Positions 9,446-17,422 of a stretch of DNA of 64,000 nt are shown here, piece by piece (positions within the stretch are counted from its first letter, which is position 1; each line of letters begins with the position of its first letter). The position numbers and the translations under genes were made by a program. This DNA is from Sciscionella sediminilitoris (lineage in GTDB: Bacteria > Actinomycetota > Actinomycetes > Mycobacteriales > Pseudonocardiaceae), in the NCBI RefSeq assembly GCF_000737195.2, contig NZ_JALM01000034.1, positions 97,590-161,589 on the forward strand. The letters run 5' to 3'. The notes beneath the pieces are model-generated. The model was not told where the DNA came from and ran no database searches. It saw nothing but the letters and a program-made list of their open reading frames with translations.

Positions 9446-9897
9446 CCGTCACCGAAACCTGGCCGCTCGGGATGCCCGAGGTGGGCGCGAGCGGGGAACT
9501 GACCCGCACCATCGGTCCCCAGGACATCACGCTGTTCACCGAGATCTCCGGCGACCGTAACCCTCTGCATTACGACGAGCAGGCGGCAAAGGCATCACGG
9601 TTCGGGGAGATCGTCGTCCAAGGCGGCATCACCAGCGCCATCCTCAACGCCGTCGTTGCCGAGAAGCTGCCTGGCCCCGGCACCGTTTTCCTGAACGTGT
9701 CCTGGAACTTCAAGGCACCGACCCGCCCCGGTGACACCATCACCGGCCGAGTCGAGGTCACCGATGTCCGCGCGGACAAGCCGATCACGAAGCTCAACTG
9801 CAGCGTTACCCGCGAGGACGGGACCGTCGCCCTCGAGGGCACCGCCGTGTGCTTCACCATGGCGATGGGTGACTGGCAGGGAGCGACAAATGGCTGA
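9442..9897 (+). CDS. MaoC family (R)-hydratase/dehydratase
   Basis: The 151-residue protein is a single hot-dog domain. The hydratase-2 catalytic region reads FTEISGDRNPLHYDE (about residues 31-45), with the Asp and His of the MaoC active site, followed by the FGEIVVQGG stretch. It would add water to a 2-enoyl-CoA in a beta-oxidation-like cycle. Coupling is tight: ATGA with the MFS gene upstream and an 8-nt overlap with the thiolase downstream. Together with the CoA ligase and thiolase it makes a short side-chain degradation route; a dedicated acyl-CoA dehydrogenase is not visible in the window. Confidence 0.88.
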   Translation: MTVTETWPLGMPEVGASGELTRTIGPQDITLFTEISGDRNPLHYDEQAAKASRFGEIVVQGGITSAILNAVVAEKLPGPGTVFLNVSWNFKAPTRPGDTITGRVEVTDVRADKPITKLNCSVTREDGTVALEGTAVCFTMAMGDWQGATNG

Positions 9898-11035
9898 TCG
9901 CATCCCGGTACTGCTGTCCGCAGCCCGGACACCGATCGGCCGATTCGGCGGTGCGCTGCGTGGCGAGGACGCGGTGGACCTCGGCGCCCATGCCGTGCGT
10001 GCCGCGGTGAGCCGTGCCGGGTTTCCGTCACCCGATCACATCCTGATGGGCAACGTGGTGCAGGCCGGTAACGGTCAGAATCCGGCCCGAGTCGCCGCGA
10101 GCCGCGGCGGGATCGCCACCACGGTCCCCGGGATCACGCTCAACAACGTGTGCCTTGCCTCCATGACGGCGGCGGGTATGGCGGCCTCGATGATCCGCTC
10201 AGGTGAAACGGAAACGGTTGTCGTGGGCGGGTTCGAATCGATGAGCCGTGCGCCGCATGGGATCCGGCTCCGTGGCGCGGCGAGAGTCGGTGATGCGACA
10301 ACGGTGGATCTCCTCGTGAATGACGGACTGTGGTGCTCACTCAGCGACCAGGGCATGGGCCCGATGTCCGATGCCGCCACCGCCGAGCTCGGGATCTCCC
10401 GCCGTGACCAGGACCTGTTCGCGCTGGACAGTCACCGTCGCGCCGCCAACGCCGTGCACCGGCTCGGCGAGGAAATAGCCGTTGTCCCCGGCCTCACCTG
10501 CGACGAAGGCGTCCGGGAGGATACGACCGTGGAACGGCTCTCCACGCTGCATCCGGCATTCACCCCGGACGGGACACTGACCGCCGGTAACTCCTCGCAG
10601 ATGTCCGATGCCGGTACGGCAGGCGTCGTGACGACCGCCCGGCACGCGAGTGGGCTGGGAATTGAGCCACTTGCCGAGATCCGCGGGTATGTCTCCGTCA
10701 CGGGACCCGATCCGACGCTGCATCTCAAACCTGCAAACGCGGCACGTGAACTTCTTCGACAGCACGGTATGGCGCCGGCGGACGTGGATCTCTGGGAGAT
10801 CAACGAAGCCTTCGCGGCCGTCGTTCTGGCTACGGCGCGCGAGCTTGGCCTCGATCTCGACCGGGTCAATGTCAATGGCGGCGCCGTCGCGATCGGGCAC
10901 CCGCTCGGCGCCTCTGGGCTGCGCCTCGTCATGAGCCTTGCCTACGAAATGCGGCGACGTGGAGCTGAAACCGGTGTCGCCGCGATCTGCGGAGGTGGAG
11001 GCCAGGGCGGCGCGCTCTTGCTGCGGCGCCGCTGA
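9890..11035 (+). CDS. Thiolase (acetyl-CoA C-acyltransferase)
   Basis: This 381-residue enzyme has all the thiolase landmarks. The nucleophilic Cys lies in NNVCLASMTAAG (about residue 87), the catalytic His in NGGAVAIGHPLGASG (about residue 337), and the second Cys in AAICGGGGQGG near the C-terminus. It would release acetyl-CoA or propionyl-CoA from a 3-ketoacyl-CoA. The N-terminus RIPVLLSAARTPIGRFGG is typical, which supports the ATG at 9890 despite its overlap with the MaoC gene. Unlike the Cys-less homologue at 5414, this copy looks fully catalytic. Confidence 0.92.
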   Translation: MADRIPVLLSAARTPIGRFGGALRGEDAVDLGAHAVRAAVSRAGFPSPDHILMGNVVQAGNGQNPARVAASRGGIATTVPGITLNNVCLASMTAAGMAASMIRSGETETVVVGGFESMSRAPHGIRLRGAARVGDATTVDLLVNDGLWCSLSDQGMGPMSDAATAELGISRRDQDLFALDSHRRAANAVHRLGEEIAVVPGLTCDEGVREDTTVERLSTLHPAFTPDGTLTAGNSSQMSDAGTAGVVTTARHASGLGIEPLAEIRGYVSVTGPDPTLHLKPANAARELLRQHGMAPADVDLWEINEAFAAVVLATARELGLDLDRVNVNGGAVAIGHPLGASGLRLVMSLAYEMRRRGAETGVAAICGGGGQGGALLLRRR

Positions 11036-11081
11036 TCCGCCTGCTCGACAGCTCTCGTTGTCCGAAACAAGGAGGTCTCGG

Positions 11082-12437
11082 ATGTCGAATAATGCTCCCG
11101 CAAAACACAATGTGTCCGATTCTCGAATGGCCCGCCGAGCCATGCTGGCCTCGGCGGTCGGTAGCGCAATCGAGTGGTACGATTTTTATGTCTACGGCCT
11201 GTCGGCCGCATTGATCTTCAATCATCTGTTCTTTCCGAGCAGCAATGCGTACTCGGGAACACTTCTTGCCCTTTCAACGTTTTTCGCTGGGTTTCTGACC
11301 CGCCCACTGGGTGCGATGTTCTTCGGTCATTTCGGGGACCGGCTCGGTCGCCGAACCGTTCTTCTGGCCACTACGCTGATGATGGGGCTGGGCACCTTCT
11401 TCGTCGGACTCGCACCGACTCACGCGGTGGCAGGGATGTGGGGCGCGGTCATCCTGGTCGCCTTACGGGTGGTGCAGGGAATCGGCGTCGGCGGGGACTG
11501 GGGTGGATCCGTTCTCATGGCGACCGAGTGGAATTCAGCGGATGGCAAACGCGGATTTCTCGGAAGTCTGCCACAGTTCGGCAGTCCGCTTGGATTGATC
11601 ACCGCGACCATCGTGACCGAAGCTAGCAACCGCCTGTTCACCAGCGACAGCTACGAGAGCATCGGCTGGCGCATCCCGTTCCTGTTCAGCCTGCTCCTCA
11701 CCGCGCTCACCCTGTTCCTGCGGCTGCGGGTCCGGGAGACGACCTCGTTCGCCGAGGCCAAGCAGACCGGTTCGCTGCGCCGAGCTCCCGTGGCTTACCT
11801 GATCCGGCACCATTGGCGCACCGTCATCAAGACGACGCTCATGCGTACTGGTCAGAATACGGGCTTCTACCTGTTCACGACCTTCGTTCTCAGCTACGGT
11901 GTCACCTCGTTGCACCGAGAACGCTCCACGATGCTCGTAGCGGTATTGGTAGCCGCGATGATCTCGCTCGGGAGCACCCTTTTCTGGGGTGCATTATCCG
12001 ACCGGATCGGACGTAAACGCCTGATTCTTATCGGCATCGCGGTGATGTTCTGTTTCGCGATTCCATACTACGTGCTCATCGACAGTGAAAGCAGCGTGCT
12101 GCTCTTCGTCGGAGTTGTGTTGTCGATGATCATCCAGGACATGCAATACGGGCCGCAGGGGTCCTTCATCGCCGAGAGCTTCCCGGCCGACGTGCGCTAC
12201 AGCGGGGCCTCACTCGGATACCAGCTCACATCGATCACTTCCGGCGGCCCGGCACCGTTGATAGCCACGGCACTCGTTGCGACCTATCAGTCCTCCATCG
12301 CGATCGCGGTGTATCTCATGATCGCGTGCGGGGTCGCGTTCGTCGCTACGCTGATGCTGCCCAGTGTGGATCAACCTCCAGCGTCGAAGCCGGGATCGCG
12401 GCCCCAAGCCGTGTACAGAGCCACCGAGCGAGCCTGA
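11082..12437 (+). CDS. MFS transporter, metabolite:H+ symporter (MHS) type
   Basis: The 451-residue protein belongs to the MHS branch of the MFS, which includes shikimate, proline/betaine and alpha-ketoglutarate carriers. Diagnostic segments are GSAIEWYDFYVYG in the first span, FFGHFGDRLGRR in loop 2-3, VVQGIGVGGDWGGS in span 4 and SDRIGRKR in loop 8-9. A clean GGAGG at 11071-11075 precedes the ATG by six bases. It follows the thiolase by 46 nt and is probably the last gene of the catabolic operon, importing an organic acid. The operon thus carries two different MFS carriers. Confidence 0.9.
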   Translation: MSNNAPAKHNVSDSRMARRAMLASAVGSAIEWYDFYVYGLSAALIFNHLFFPSSNAYSGTLLALSTFFAGFLTRPLGAMFFGHFGDRLGRRTVLLATTLMMGLGTFFVGLAPTHAVAGMWGAVILVALRVVQGIGVGGDWGGSVLMATEWNSADGKRGFLGSLPQFGSPLGLITATIVTEASNRLFTSDSYESIGWRIPFLFSLLLTALTLFLRLRVRETTSFAEAKQTGSLRRAPVAYLIRHHWRTVIKTTLMRTGQNTGFYLFTTFVLSYGVTSLHRERSTMLVAVLVAAMISLGSTLFWGALSDRIGRKRLILIGIAVMFCFAIPYYVLIDSESSVLLFVGVVLSMIIQDMQYGPQGSFIAESFPADVRYSGASLGYQLTSITSGGPAPLIATALVATYQSSIAIAVYLMIACGVAFVATLMLPSVDQPPASKPGSRPQAVYRATERA

Positions 12438-12564
12438 CCTGCTCCTGTGATGCGGGCCAGTGCTGTGCCCCGGCCGCCATCGTCGCCGCGGCCTGGCCCG
12501 ACTCTCTCCGCAAGAACACCGGATGGGCGCCGAGATCGTCGGCGACCGGGTCGTGGCGCCGGGC

Positions 12565-13092
12565 TCAGTTGCGGCGGTTGGGCCAGCCTTCGGGCAGCTG
12601 GTCGGGGGCGATCGAGATGATCGACTCGTCGTCCGCGCCGACGTGTTCGAACAGGGTGATCTCGGCGAACTCGGGCACGGTGTAGATCGGATAGGTCGGT
12701 CCCTGGTCGCGGTAGGCGCGCATCTGCTCGAGGTGTTCGTTCTGGAACAGGACGGTGCGTTCCCCGTGCTGTCGCACCCACTGCGGGAAGAAGATCACTC
12801 CGTGCAGGCGGCGACGTGCGGGCAGCACGTTCACCACGACCGAGGTGCCAGTGGGCTCGTTCCAGAAGACCTTGTAGTCGTCCTCACCGAGCCGGACCAA
12901 GCCGACTCCCTGGTCCTTGACCCAGCGGCCGCCGACCATACCGGAGTGGATACGGTAGTCGATGGTCGTCGCGTTCTTGACGTACATCTCGTATTGCCAG
13001 CCGTTGTCGTAGGTGTAGACGAAGCGGTGCCCGACGAGACCGGACAGGTCCTGCTCGATGGTGTCGGCGCTCAAAGCTTCCCTCCAGTTCAT
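12565..13092 (-). CDS. padC: Phenolic acid decarboxylase
   Basis: This 175-residue protein matches bacterial phenolic acid decarboxylases along its length. [15 protein letters not shown], the [18 protein letters not shown] region, the EPTGTSV loop, GVIFFPQWV and [10 protein letters not shown] all appear in order. The enzyme non-oxidatively decarboxylates p-coumaric, ferulic or caffeic acid to 4-vinylphenols and is a cytosolic homodimer with a lipocalin-like barrel. Length fits the family (160-180). It is divergent from a MarR-type regulator, with the shared 52-nt gap holding a palindrome. In other bacteria the gene is induced by phenolic acids through PadR; here a MarR protein seems to take that role (inference). 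Confidence 0.92.
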   Translation of the reverse strand: MNWREALSADTIEQDLSGLVGHRFVYTYDNGWQYEMYVKNATTIDYRIHSGMVGGRWVKDQGVGLVRLGEDDYKVFWNEPTGTSVVVNVLPARRRLHGVIFFPQWVRQHGERTVLFQNEHLEQMRAYRDQGPTYPIYTVPEFAEITLFEHVGADDESIISIAPDQLPEGWPNRRN

Positions 13093-13120
13093 TTTGTTGC
13101 AAAACTAGTTTGTGACAAAA
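13092..13120. promoter_or_regulatory. Putative MarR operator between padC and marR
   Basis: The short divergent gap contains an imperfect palindrome, TTTTGTTGCAAAAC, then TA, then GTTTGTGACAAAA. Its arms are reverse complements apart from one or two positions. It abuts the padC start codon and lies 25 nt upstream of the marR ATG, where it would block both promoters. AT-rich dyads of this size are typical MarR sites. No other operator-like dyad is seen in the gap. Confidence 0.65.
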
Positions 13121-13144
13121 GGCGCTTTCGGTCAAGCTGACAGC

Positions 13145-13582
13145 ATGGACACTGCCGCCGAACTCAGCCGCACACTGGGCCCACTGCGTCGTGCGGTGCT
13201 ACGCGCGACCCGTACCGCGGCGAACCTGCCTGACCTGCCCGAGGCACAGATCGAACTACTGCGCACGCTGATCGCCGAGGGCCCACTCAACCCGCGCACC
13301 GTCGCGGCGCGGCTGCGCATCGCACCGTCGACGGTGAGCAACCTGGTCAAGACCATGAGCGCGACCGGTTTGATCGAGCGCGAGACGGCACCGAACGACC
13401 TGCGCACGGTGCACCTCACCGCCTCGGCAAAGGCGCGTGATCTGCTCGACCGCTACGACCGGACGAGCACGGCGACACTTGCCCACTCGATCGGGCTGTT
13501 ATCAGCGAACGAACGGAACACCCTGGAGGCCGCGCTACCGATCCTCGGACGGCTGACCGAGCAGCTCGAGGTGCGCAACTAG
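13145..13582 (+). CDS. MarR family transcriptional regulator
   Basis: The 145-residue protein has the MarR winged helix. PLNPRTVAARLRIAPSTVSN is the recognition region (about residues 47-66), followed by LVKTMSATGLIERE and the wing ETAPNDLRTVHLTASAKA, with dimerisation helices at both ends. MarR proteins often sense phenolic compounds and derepress adjacent genes, which fits a divergent phenolic acid decarboxylase. I chose the ATG at 13145 because it starts the canonical N-terminal helix and leaves the palindrome outside the coding region; an upstream in-frame ATG at 13112 would overlap it. Confidence 0.88.
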   Translation: MDTAAELSRTLGPLRRAVLRATRTAANLPDLPEAQIELLRTLIAEGPLNPRTVAARLRIAPSTVSNLVKTMSATGLIERETAPNDLRTVHLTASAKARDLLDRYDRTSTATLAHSIGLLSANERNTLEAALPILGRLTEQLEVRN

Positions 13583-13694
13583 CGGATGCCTGCGCGCCGC
13601 ACTCCATGGCTTCGCGACGTGAGGGGTAATCAGCCGTTCGGGCCTGGACCTCAAATCGCGAGCTCTCACCGCCGGGCGTGCACAGATCGGGCCG

Positions 13695-14658
13695 GTGGCG
13701 TTCTACGGGCGCTGCTCGACGGAGGGCAACCAGGATCGCGCGGCTGGCGGCGTGGCGCAATGCCACGACCTTCGTGGAACCGCTCGGCGATGAGGTGGTG
13801 CGCCGCTTTCTAGCCGATCTCCTGGAGGGGAACGGGCACCGGGCGATTGCTAATGCCTTGAACCGGGACTGCATCCCGTGTCCCTCGGCGGCGCGGCCGG
13901 AGCAGAATCGGCACCGGCATGGTGACGGGTGGCAGTCCAGCACCGTGCGCGCGATTCTCGACAACCCGCGCTATACCGGCTATGCGGTGTTCGGGCGCTG
14001 GACGGGCCACGAAACGCTGCTCGATCCGAACGACGTTGCGGCCGGGTACGTCACGCGTTCGCGGCGCGCTGCGGCGTCCTCGGTGGTGCGCTCGCGCAAG
14101 CCCGCGTATCGCCCGCGCCCTGGCTCCCCACTGCTGGAGACGCACCCGACGAACGTCTACCTGCGCGAGGCACACGTGATCGGGCCGCTGAACGAGTGGC
14201 TGGATCGGTGGTTCGGGCGCGAACAACGGCAGACCACGGTGGAAGCGATGCTCGGTGTGGACCTCGCGAACCCGGATACGGTACGCGCCAAACAGGTCAA
14301 GGCAAGCATTGCCGACGCAGAGAAGCGCCGACACCGCTTACAAGCCGCGATCGAGGCTGGGGCCGACCCGGACGCGCTGATTGACGGACTCAACCGGGCC
14401 AAGGCGGACAAGGACGCGGCTAAGGCCGAGCTACGAAGGATCCCTTCGGGGCGGACGGTCGATCGGGTACAGATTGAAGCGGCACTCGATTATCTCGAAG
14501 ACGTGGATCGGATACTCGATCAAGGAAAACCGGAACGATTACAGGAGTTCTACAAGAAACTAGGCTTGGAGCTGATCTTCGATCAAAAAGAGAAAACCGT
14601 TGCTGTGAAAGCGAAATCCCTTGGTAGGGATTCTAAGTGTGTCGGAGGGGGGACTTGA
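13695..14658 (+). pseudogene. Degenerate large serine recombinase (integrase remnant)
   Basis: The remnant opens with VAFYGRCSTEGNQD, the catalytic N-terminus of a serine recombinase including the Ser nucleophile. A +1 frame change near 13735 then leads into WRNATTFVEPLGDEVV, after which about 200 expected residues are missing: most of the resolvase domain and the start of the recombinase domain. The frame then continues into intact recombinase sequence (HRAIANALNRDCIPCPS, VRAILDNPRYTGYAVFGRW), a coiled-coil segment rich in Ala, Asp and Lys (about 14290-14430), and a C-terminus ending CVGGGT. It cannot encode an active enzyme. The last codons and the stop lie inside the tRNA-Leu gene, marking an element boundary. 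Confidence 0.8.
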
Positions 14659-14725
14659 ACCCCCACGTCCATTATTAGGACACTAGCACCTCAAGCTAGC
14701 GCGTCTGCCATTCCGCCACTCCGAC
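14640..14725 (-). tRNA. tRNA-Leu (anticodon GAG)
   Basis: On the minus strand the acceptor stem GTCGGAG (from 14725) pairs with CTCCGAC at 14641-14647, with A as discriminator. The D-arm contains GGCGGAATGGCAGAC. The anticodon stem CTAGC/GCTAG encloses the loop TTGAGGT, giving anticodon GAG. A long variable arm (GTGTCC/GGAC around a short loop) marks it as a class II tRNA, and the T arm reads GGGGGTTCAAGTCCCCC. CCA is not encoded. The total is 86 nt. The recombinase remnant ends inside its 3' half. Confidence 0.95.
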
Positions 14726-14826
14726 TTGGCTTATTCAGTTGTCCTGCCCGCTCCCTGCGGACAAGGACTACAGTAGCGCATGTTGAATGGACCCTGTAAC
14801 CCACCCCCGGCAACTGAGGGAGAACC

Positions 14827-16164
14827 GTGTCTGAGCAGGTGGCGGCCGTGAGTCCGGAGATCGAGCGGGCTGCGCAGGAGGCTGTGTCGCTGACGAGTGA
14901 GCTGATCCGGATCGATTCAACGAACACGGGTGACCCGGAGACGTTGGTCGGTGAGCGGTCGGCCGCGGAGTTCGTGGCGACGAAGCTGACGGAGGCCGGC
15001 TACGCGATCGAGTATGTGGAGTCGGGCGGTCGTGATCGGCACAATGTGATCACTCGCCTGGAGGGCAGTGACCGCTCTCGTCCGGGTCTGCTGATCCACG
15101 GTCATCTGGATGTGGTCCCGGCGGAGCCTTCGGAGTGGTCGGTGCATCCGTTCTCGGGCGCAATCCAGGACGGCTATGTGTGGGGCCGTGGCGCGGTGGA
15201 CATGAAGGACATGGACGGGATGATGTTGGCGCTGGCGTTGCATTACAAGCGCCACAACATCGTCCCGCCGCGGGACATCGTGTTCGCTTTCCTGGCGGAC
15301 GAGGAGGCGGGCGGTCAGTATGGCGCCTCGTGGCTGGTGGAGCACCGTCCTGAACTGTTCGAGGGGGTCAGTGAGGCGATCAGTGAGGTCGGCGGTTTCT
15401 CGGTGACGTTCGGGGACGGTGTCCGGGCCTATCTGATCGAGACGGCGGAGAAGGGGATCCGTTGGCTGAAGCTGCGTGCGCACGGTGCCCCCGGACATGG
15501 CTCGATGGTGCACAAGGACAACGCGGTGGCGAAGCTGGCGGCGGCGGTGACCCGGCTGGGCAATCACGAGTTCCCGATCGTGCTGACGGACTCGCTCCGG
15601 GAGTTCCTGGACGGTGTCTCGGAGCTGACGGGCATGGAGTTCCCGGAGGACGATCTGGAGGGCTCGATCGGGAAGCTGGGCAATCTGGCGCGCATGGTCG
15701 GGGCGACGATCCGGGACACGGCGAACGTGACGATGTTCAACGGTGGTTACAAGTCGAACGTGATCCCGTCGACGGCGACGGCAAGTGTGGACTGCCGGAT
15801 CCTCCCGGGCCGGGAAGCGGCGTTCGAGGCGGAGCTGGACGCGTTGCTCGGCCCGGATGTGGAACGGGAGTGGCTGGCGCTGCCGCCGGTGGAGACGAGT
15901 TTCGACGGGGCGATCGTGGACGCGATGAAGGCCTCGATCGTGGCGGAGGATCCGGGTGCGCGCACGCTGCCGTATCTGCTTTCGGCGGGCACGGACGCGA
16001 AGTCGTTCCAGCGGCTGGGGATCCGCAATTTCGGGTTCTCTCCGCTGCAACTGCCCCCGGACCTGGATTTCAGCGCGCTGTTCCACGGTATCGATGAGCG
16101 GGTGCCGGTGGAGGCGCTGAAGTTCGGTACCCGGGTGCTGGACCGGTTCATCCGGGCGAGCTGA
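14827..16164 (+). CDS. M20/M25/M40 family metallopeptidase
   Basis: This 445-residue zinc-dependent amidohydrolase or peptidase resembles ArgE/DapE/CPG2 relatives. The metal-binding regions are visible: GHLDVVP (about residue 98), the bridging Asp in WGRGAVDMKDMDG, the catalytic Glu pair in FLADEEAGG, and the C-terminal SAGTDAKSF and FHGIDERVP segments. A dimerisation domain (HGAPGHGSM...) interrupts the catalytic domain at about 220-330. It is probably cytosolic because no signal peptide is present. The GTG start is preceded by GAGGGAGAA. The gene sits beside the DUF5703 operon, an arrangement common in actinobacteria. The exact substrate is unknown. Confidence 0.9.
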   Translation: MSEQVAAVSPEIERAAQEAVSLTSELIRIDSTNTGDPETLVGERSAAEFVATKLTEAGYAIEYVESGGRDRHNVITRLEGSDRSRPGLLIHGHLDVVPAEPSEWSVHPFSGAIQDGYVWGRGAVDMKDMDGMMLALALHYKRHNIVPPRDIVFAFLADEEAGGQYGASWLVEHRPELFEGVSEAISEVGGFSVTFGDGVRAYLIETAEKGIRWLKLRAHGAPGHGSMVHKDNAVAKLAAAVTRLGNHEFPIVLTDSLREFLDGVSELTGMEFPEDDLEGSIGKLGNLARMVGATIRDTANVTMFNGGYKSNVIPSTATASVDCRILPGREAAFEAELDALLGPDVEREWLALPPVETSFDGAIVDAMKASIVAEDPGARTLPYLLSAGTDAKSFQRLGIRNFGFSPLQLPPDLDFSALFHGIDERVPVEALKFGTRVLDRFIRAS

Positions 16165-16170
16165 CCGGAG

Positions 16171-16203
16171 GCTGTTCCCGGTGTTCCGCGCACCGGGAAC
16201 AGC
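16171..16203. terminator. Bidirectional terminator hairpin
   Basis: A perfect 13-bp stem, GCTGTTCCCGGTG and CACCGGGAACAGC, encloses a 7-nt loop between the convergent M20 peptidase and DUF5703 genes. There is no long T tract, as is usual in GC-rich actinomycetes. Position and symmetry suggest termination from both sides. Confidence 0.8.
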
Positions 16204-16220
16204 TCACCTCGCCGCGGTAC

Positions 16221-16451
16221 TCAGACGATGATTCCGGGCACGAGGTGGCGCGGCCTCTTGCGGCGCAGCCACATGTGCCTGCTGCCGTCGGCGAACAGCA
16301 GGGTGCGGCACAGCTCCCAGCCGCCGAGCTCGGCGTTGATGGACAACTGGATGGCCGCCGCGCGCCGGGAGATCCCCGCGGGAATGCGTAGCGGCCGGTA
16401 TTCCCAGTCGCCGACGGTATGTCCCTCCCCGTCGCCGTCCTCTGTGGTCAT
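16221..16451 (-). CDS. DUF5703 family protein
   Basis: The 76-residue protein matches the small actinobacterial DUF5703 family. It begins with an acidic tail, then DWEYRPLRIPAGISRRAA, a central GGWELCRTLLFADG and a basic C-terminus (LRRKRPRH). The function is unknown; it is soluble and probably a single alpha/beta domain. Its ATG overlaps the stop of the upstream lipoprotein gene (ATGA), so it is the last gene of a three-gene operon with that lipoprotein and an aldo/keto reductase. Confidence 0.8.
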   Translation of the reverse strand: MTTEDGDGEGHTVGDWEYRPLRIPAGISRRAAAIQLSINAELGGWELCRTLLFADGSRHMWLRRKRPRHLVPGIIV

Positions 16452-17422
16452 GGCCGCACCACCGCCAATCCGTCCGTGGCAGCGGAACCGACGAGCACGG
16501 CACCGCTGCGCGGGTCGACGGCCACCGAGTCGGGCGATCCGACGGTGGGGAACCGGTACTTCAGGTCCGGCTCGCCGTGCCCGACCGCGTACCCGGCGAC
16601 CTCATTCGTTCCCGTAACCGTAACCCAGATGAGCTTGCGAGTGGGGTCGAAAGCGATCCCGAATGGGGTCTTGCCGACCGGAAAACGCTGGCGCATGAGC
16701 ACCGGGCCGGTGGCGAAGGCGAGGAGCTGGTTGCTGCGCGCATCGGTGACGAGCACCCGGCCGTAGCTGTCGGTGACCCCGCGTGCTGCGCCCTGACCTG
16801 CGCGGACGCCGGTCCCGAAGGAGCGCTTGTCGAGCTGCACGTCGTAGAGGGCGGTCCGCACCGGATCGAGGGCGAGGACTTCCTCGCCGACGGCGAAGAG
16901 CTGCTCGGGGCGGACCTTGCCGGTGATGTTCGCCAGGCGCTTGCCGTCCCGGAAGACGCCGACGCTGTCCTTGTCGGGGAAGGCCACGACCAGCCGTCCG
17001 TCCCGTAGGAGCACGGCCGAACTGGGCTTTCCGCCGACCTCGGTGGGGGCACTCCGGCCGGAGGTGGACACGGTGAGTACCGAACCGGGCACGGGCACGA
17101 GGGCGCCGCTCGGTGCCGCGCTGAGTTTGCCCGGTTTGCCCGGTAGTTTCACGGTGCGCGGCTGGGCGGTGAGGTCGTCGAGGTTGTAGAGCAGCAGGGT
17201 GTCGGCGCGGGTGAGGAACAGGGTGCGGTCCACGACGAGGGTGTCGAGCACGGCGCCACCGGTGTCGATGCGGTCGCCCTTGGCCGGTGTGCTCATCGGT
17301 ACGCTCGCCGGTTTCGCGGCGCTGGCGTTGTTGGCGACCTGCAACGGGTCCTTGTCCTGGCTGCCGCATCCGGCGAGCAGCGCACCGGCCAGCAGCGCCG
17401 CGGCGAGGCGGGCGGTTTTCAC
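16448..17422 (-). CDS. Secreted lipoprotein with beta-propeller-like repeats
   Basis: This 324-residue protein starts with a type II signal peptide: KTARLAAALLAGALLAGC, with the lipobox LAGC placing the lipidated Cys at about residue 20. The mature part is rich in repeated strand-turn units (VVDRTLFLTRADTLLLYN, FDPTRKLIWVTVTGTNE, VAVDPRSGAVLVGS) that resemble YncE/NHL-type propellers, likely six or seven blades. No catalytic motif is visible, so it may be a surface binding protein. The GTG start at 17422 overlaps the aldo/keto reductase stop (GTGA) and places the lipobox correctly. Confidence 0.8.
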   Translation of the reverse strand: MKTARLAAALLAGALLAGCGSQDKDPLQVANNASAAKPASVPMSTPAKGDRIDTGGAVLDTLVVDRTLFLTRADTLLLYNLDDLTAQPRTVKLPGKPGKLSAAPSGALVPVPGSVLTVSTSGRSAPTEVGGKPSSAVLLRDGRLVVAFPDKDSVGVFRDGKRLANITGKVRPEQLFAVGEEVLALDPVRTALYDVQLDKRSFGTGVRAGQGAARGVTDSYGRVLVTDARSNQLLAFATGPVLMRQRFPVGKTPFGIAFDPTRKLIWVTVTGTNEVAGYAVGHGEPDLKYRFPTVGSPDSVAVDPRSGAVLVGSAATDGLAVVRP

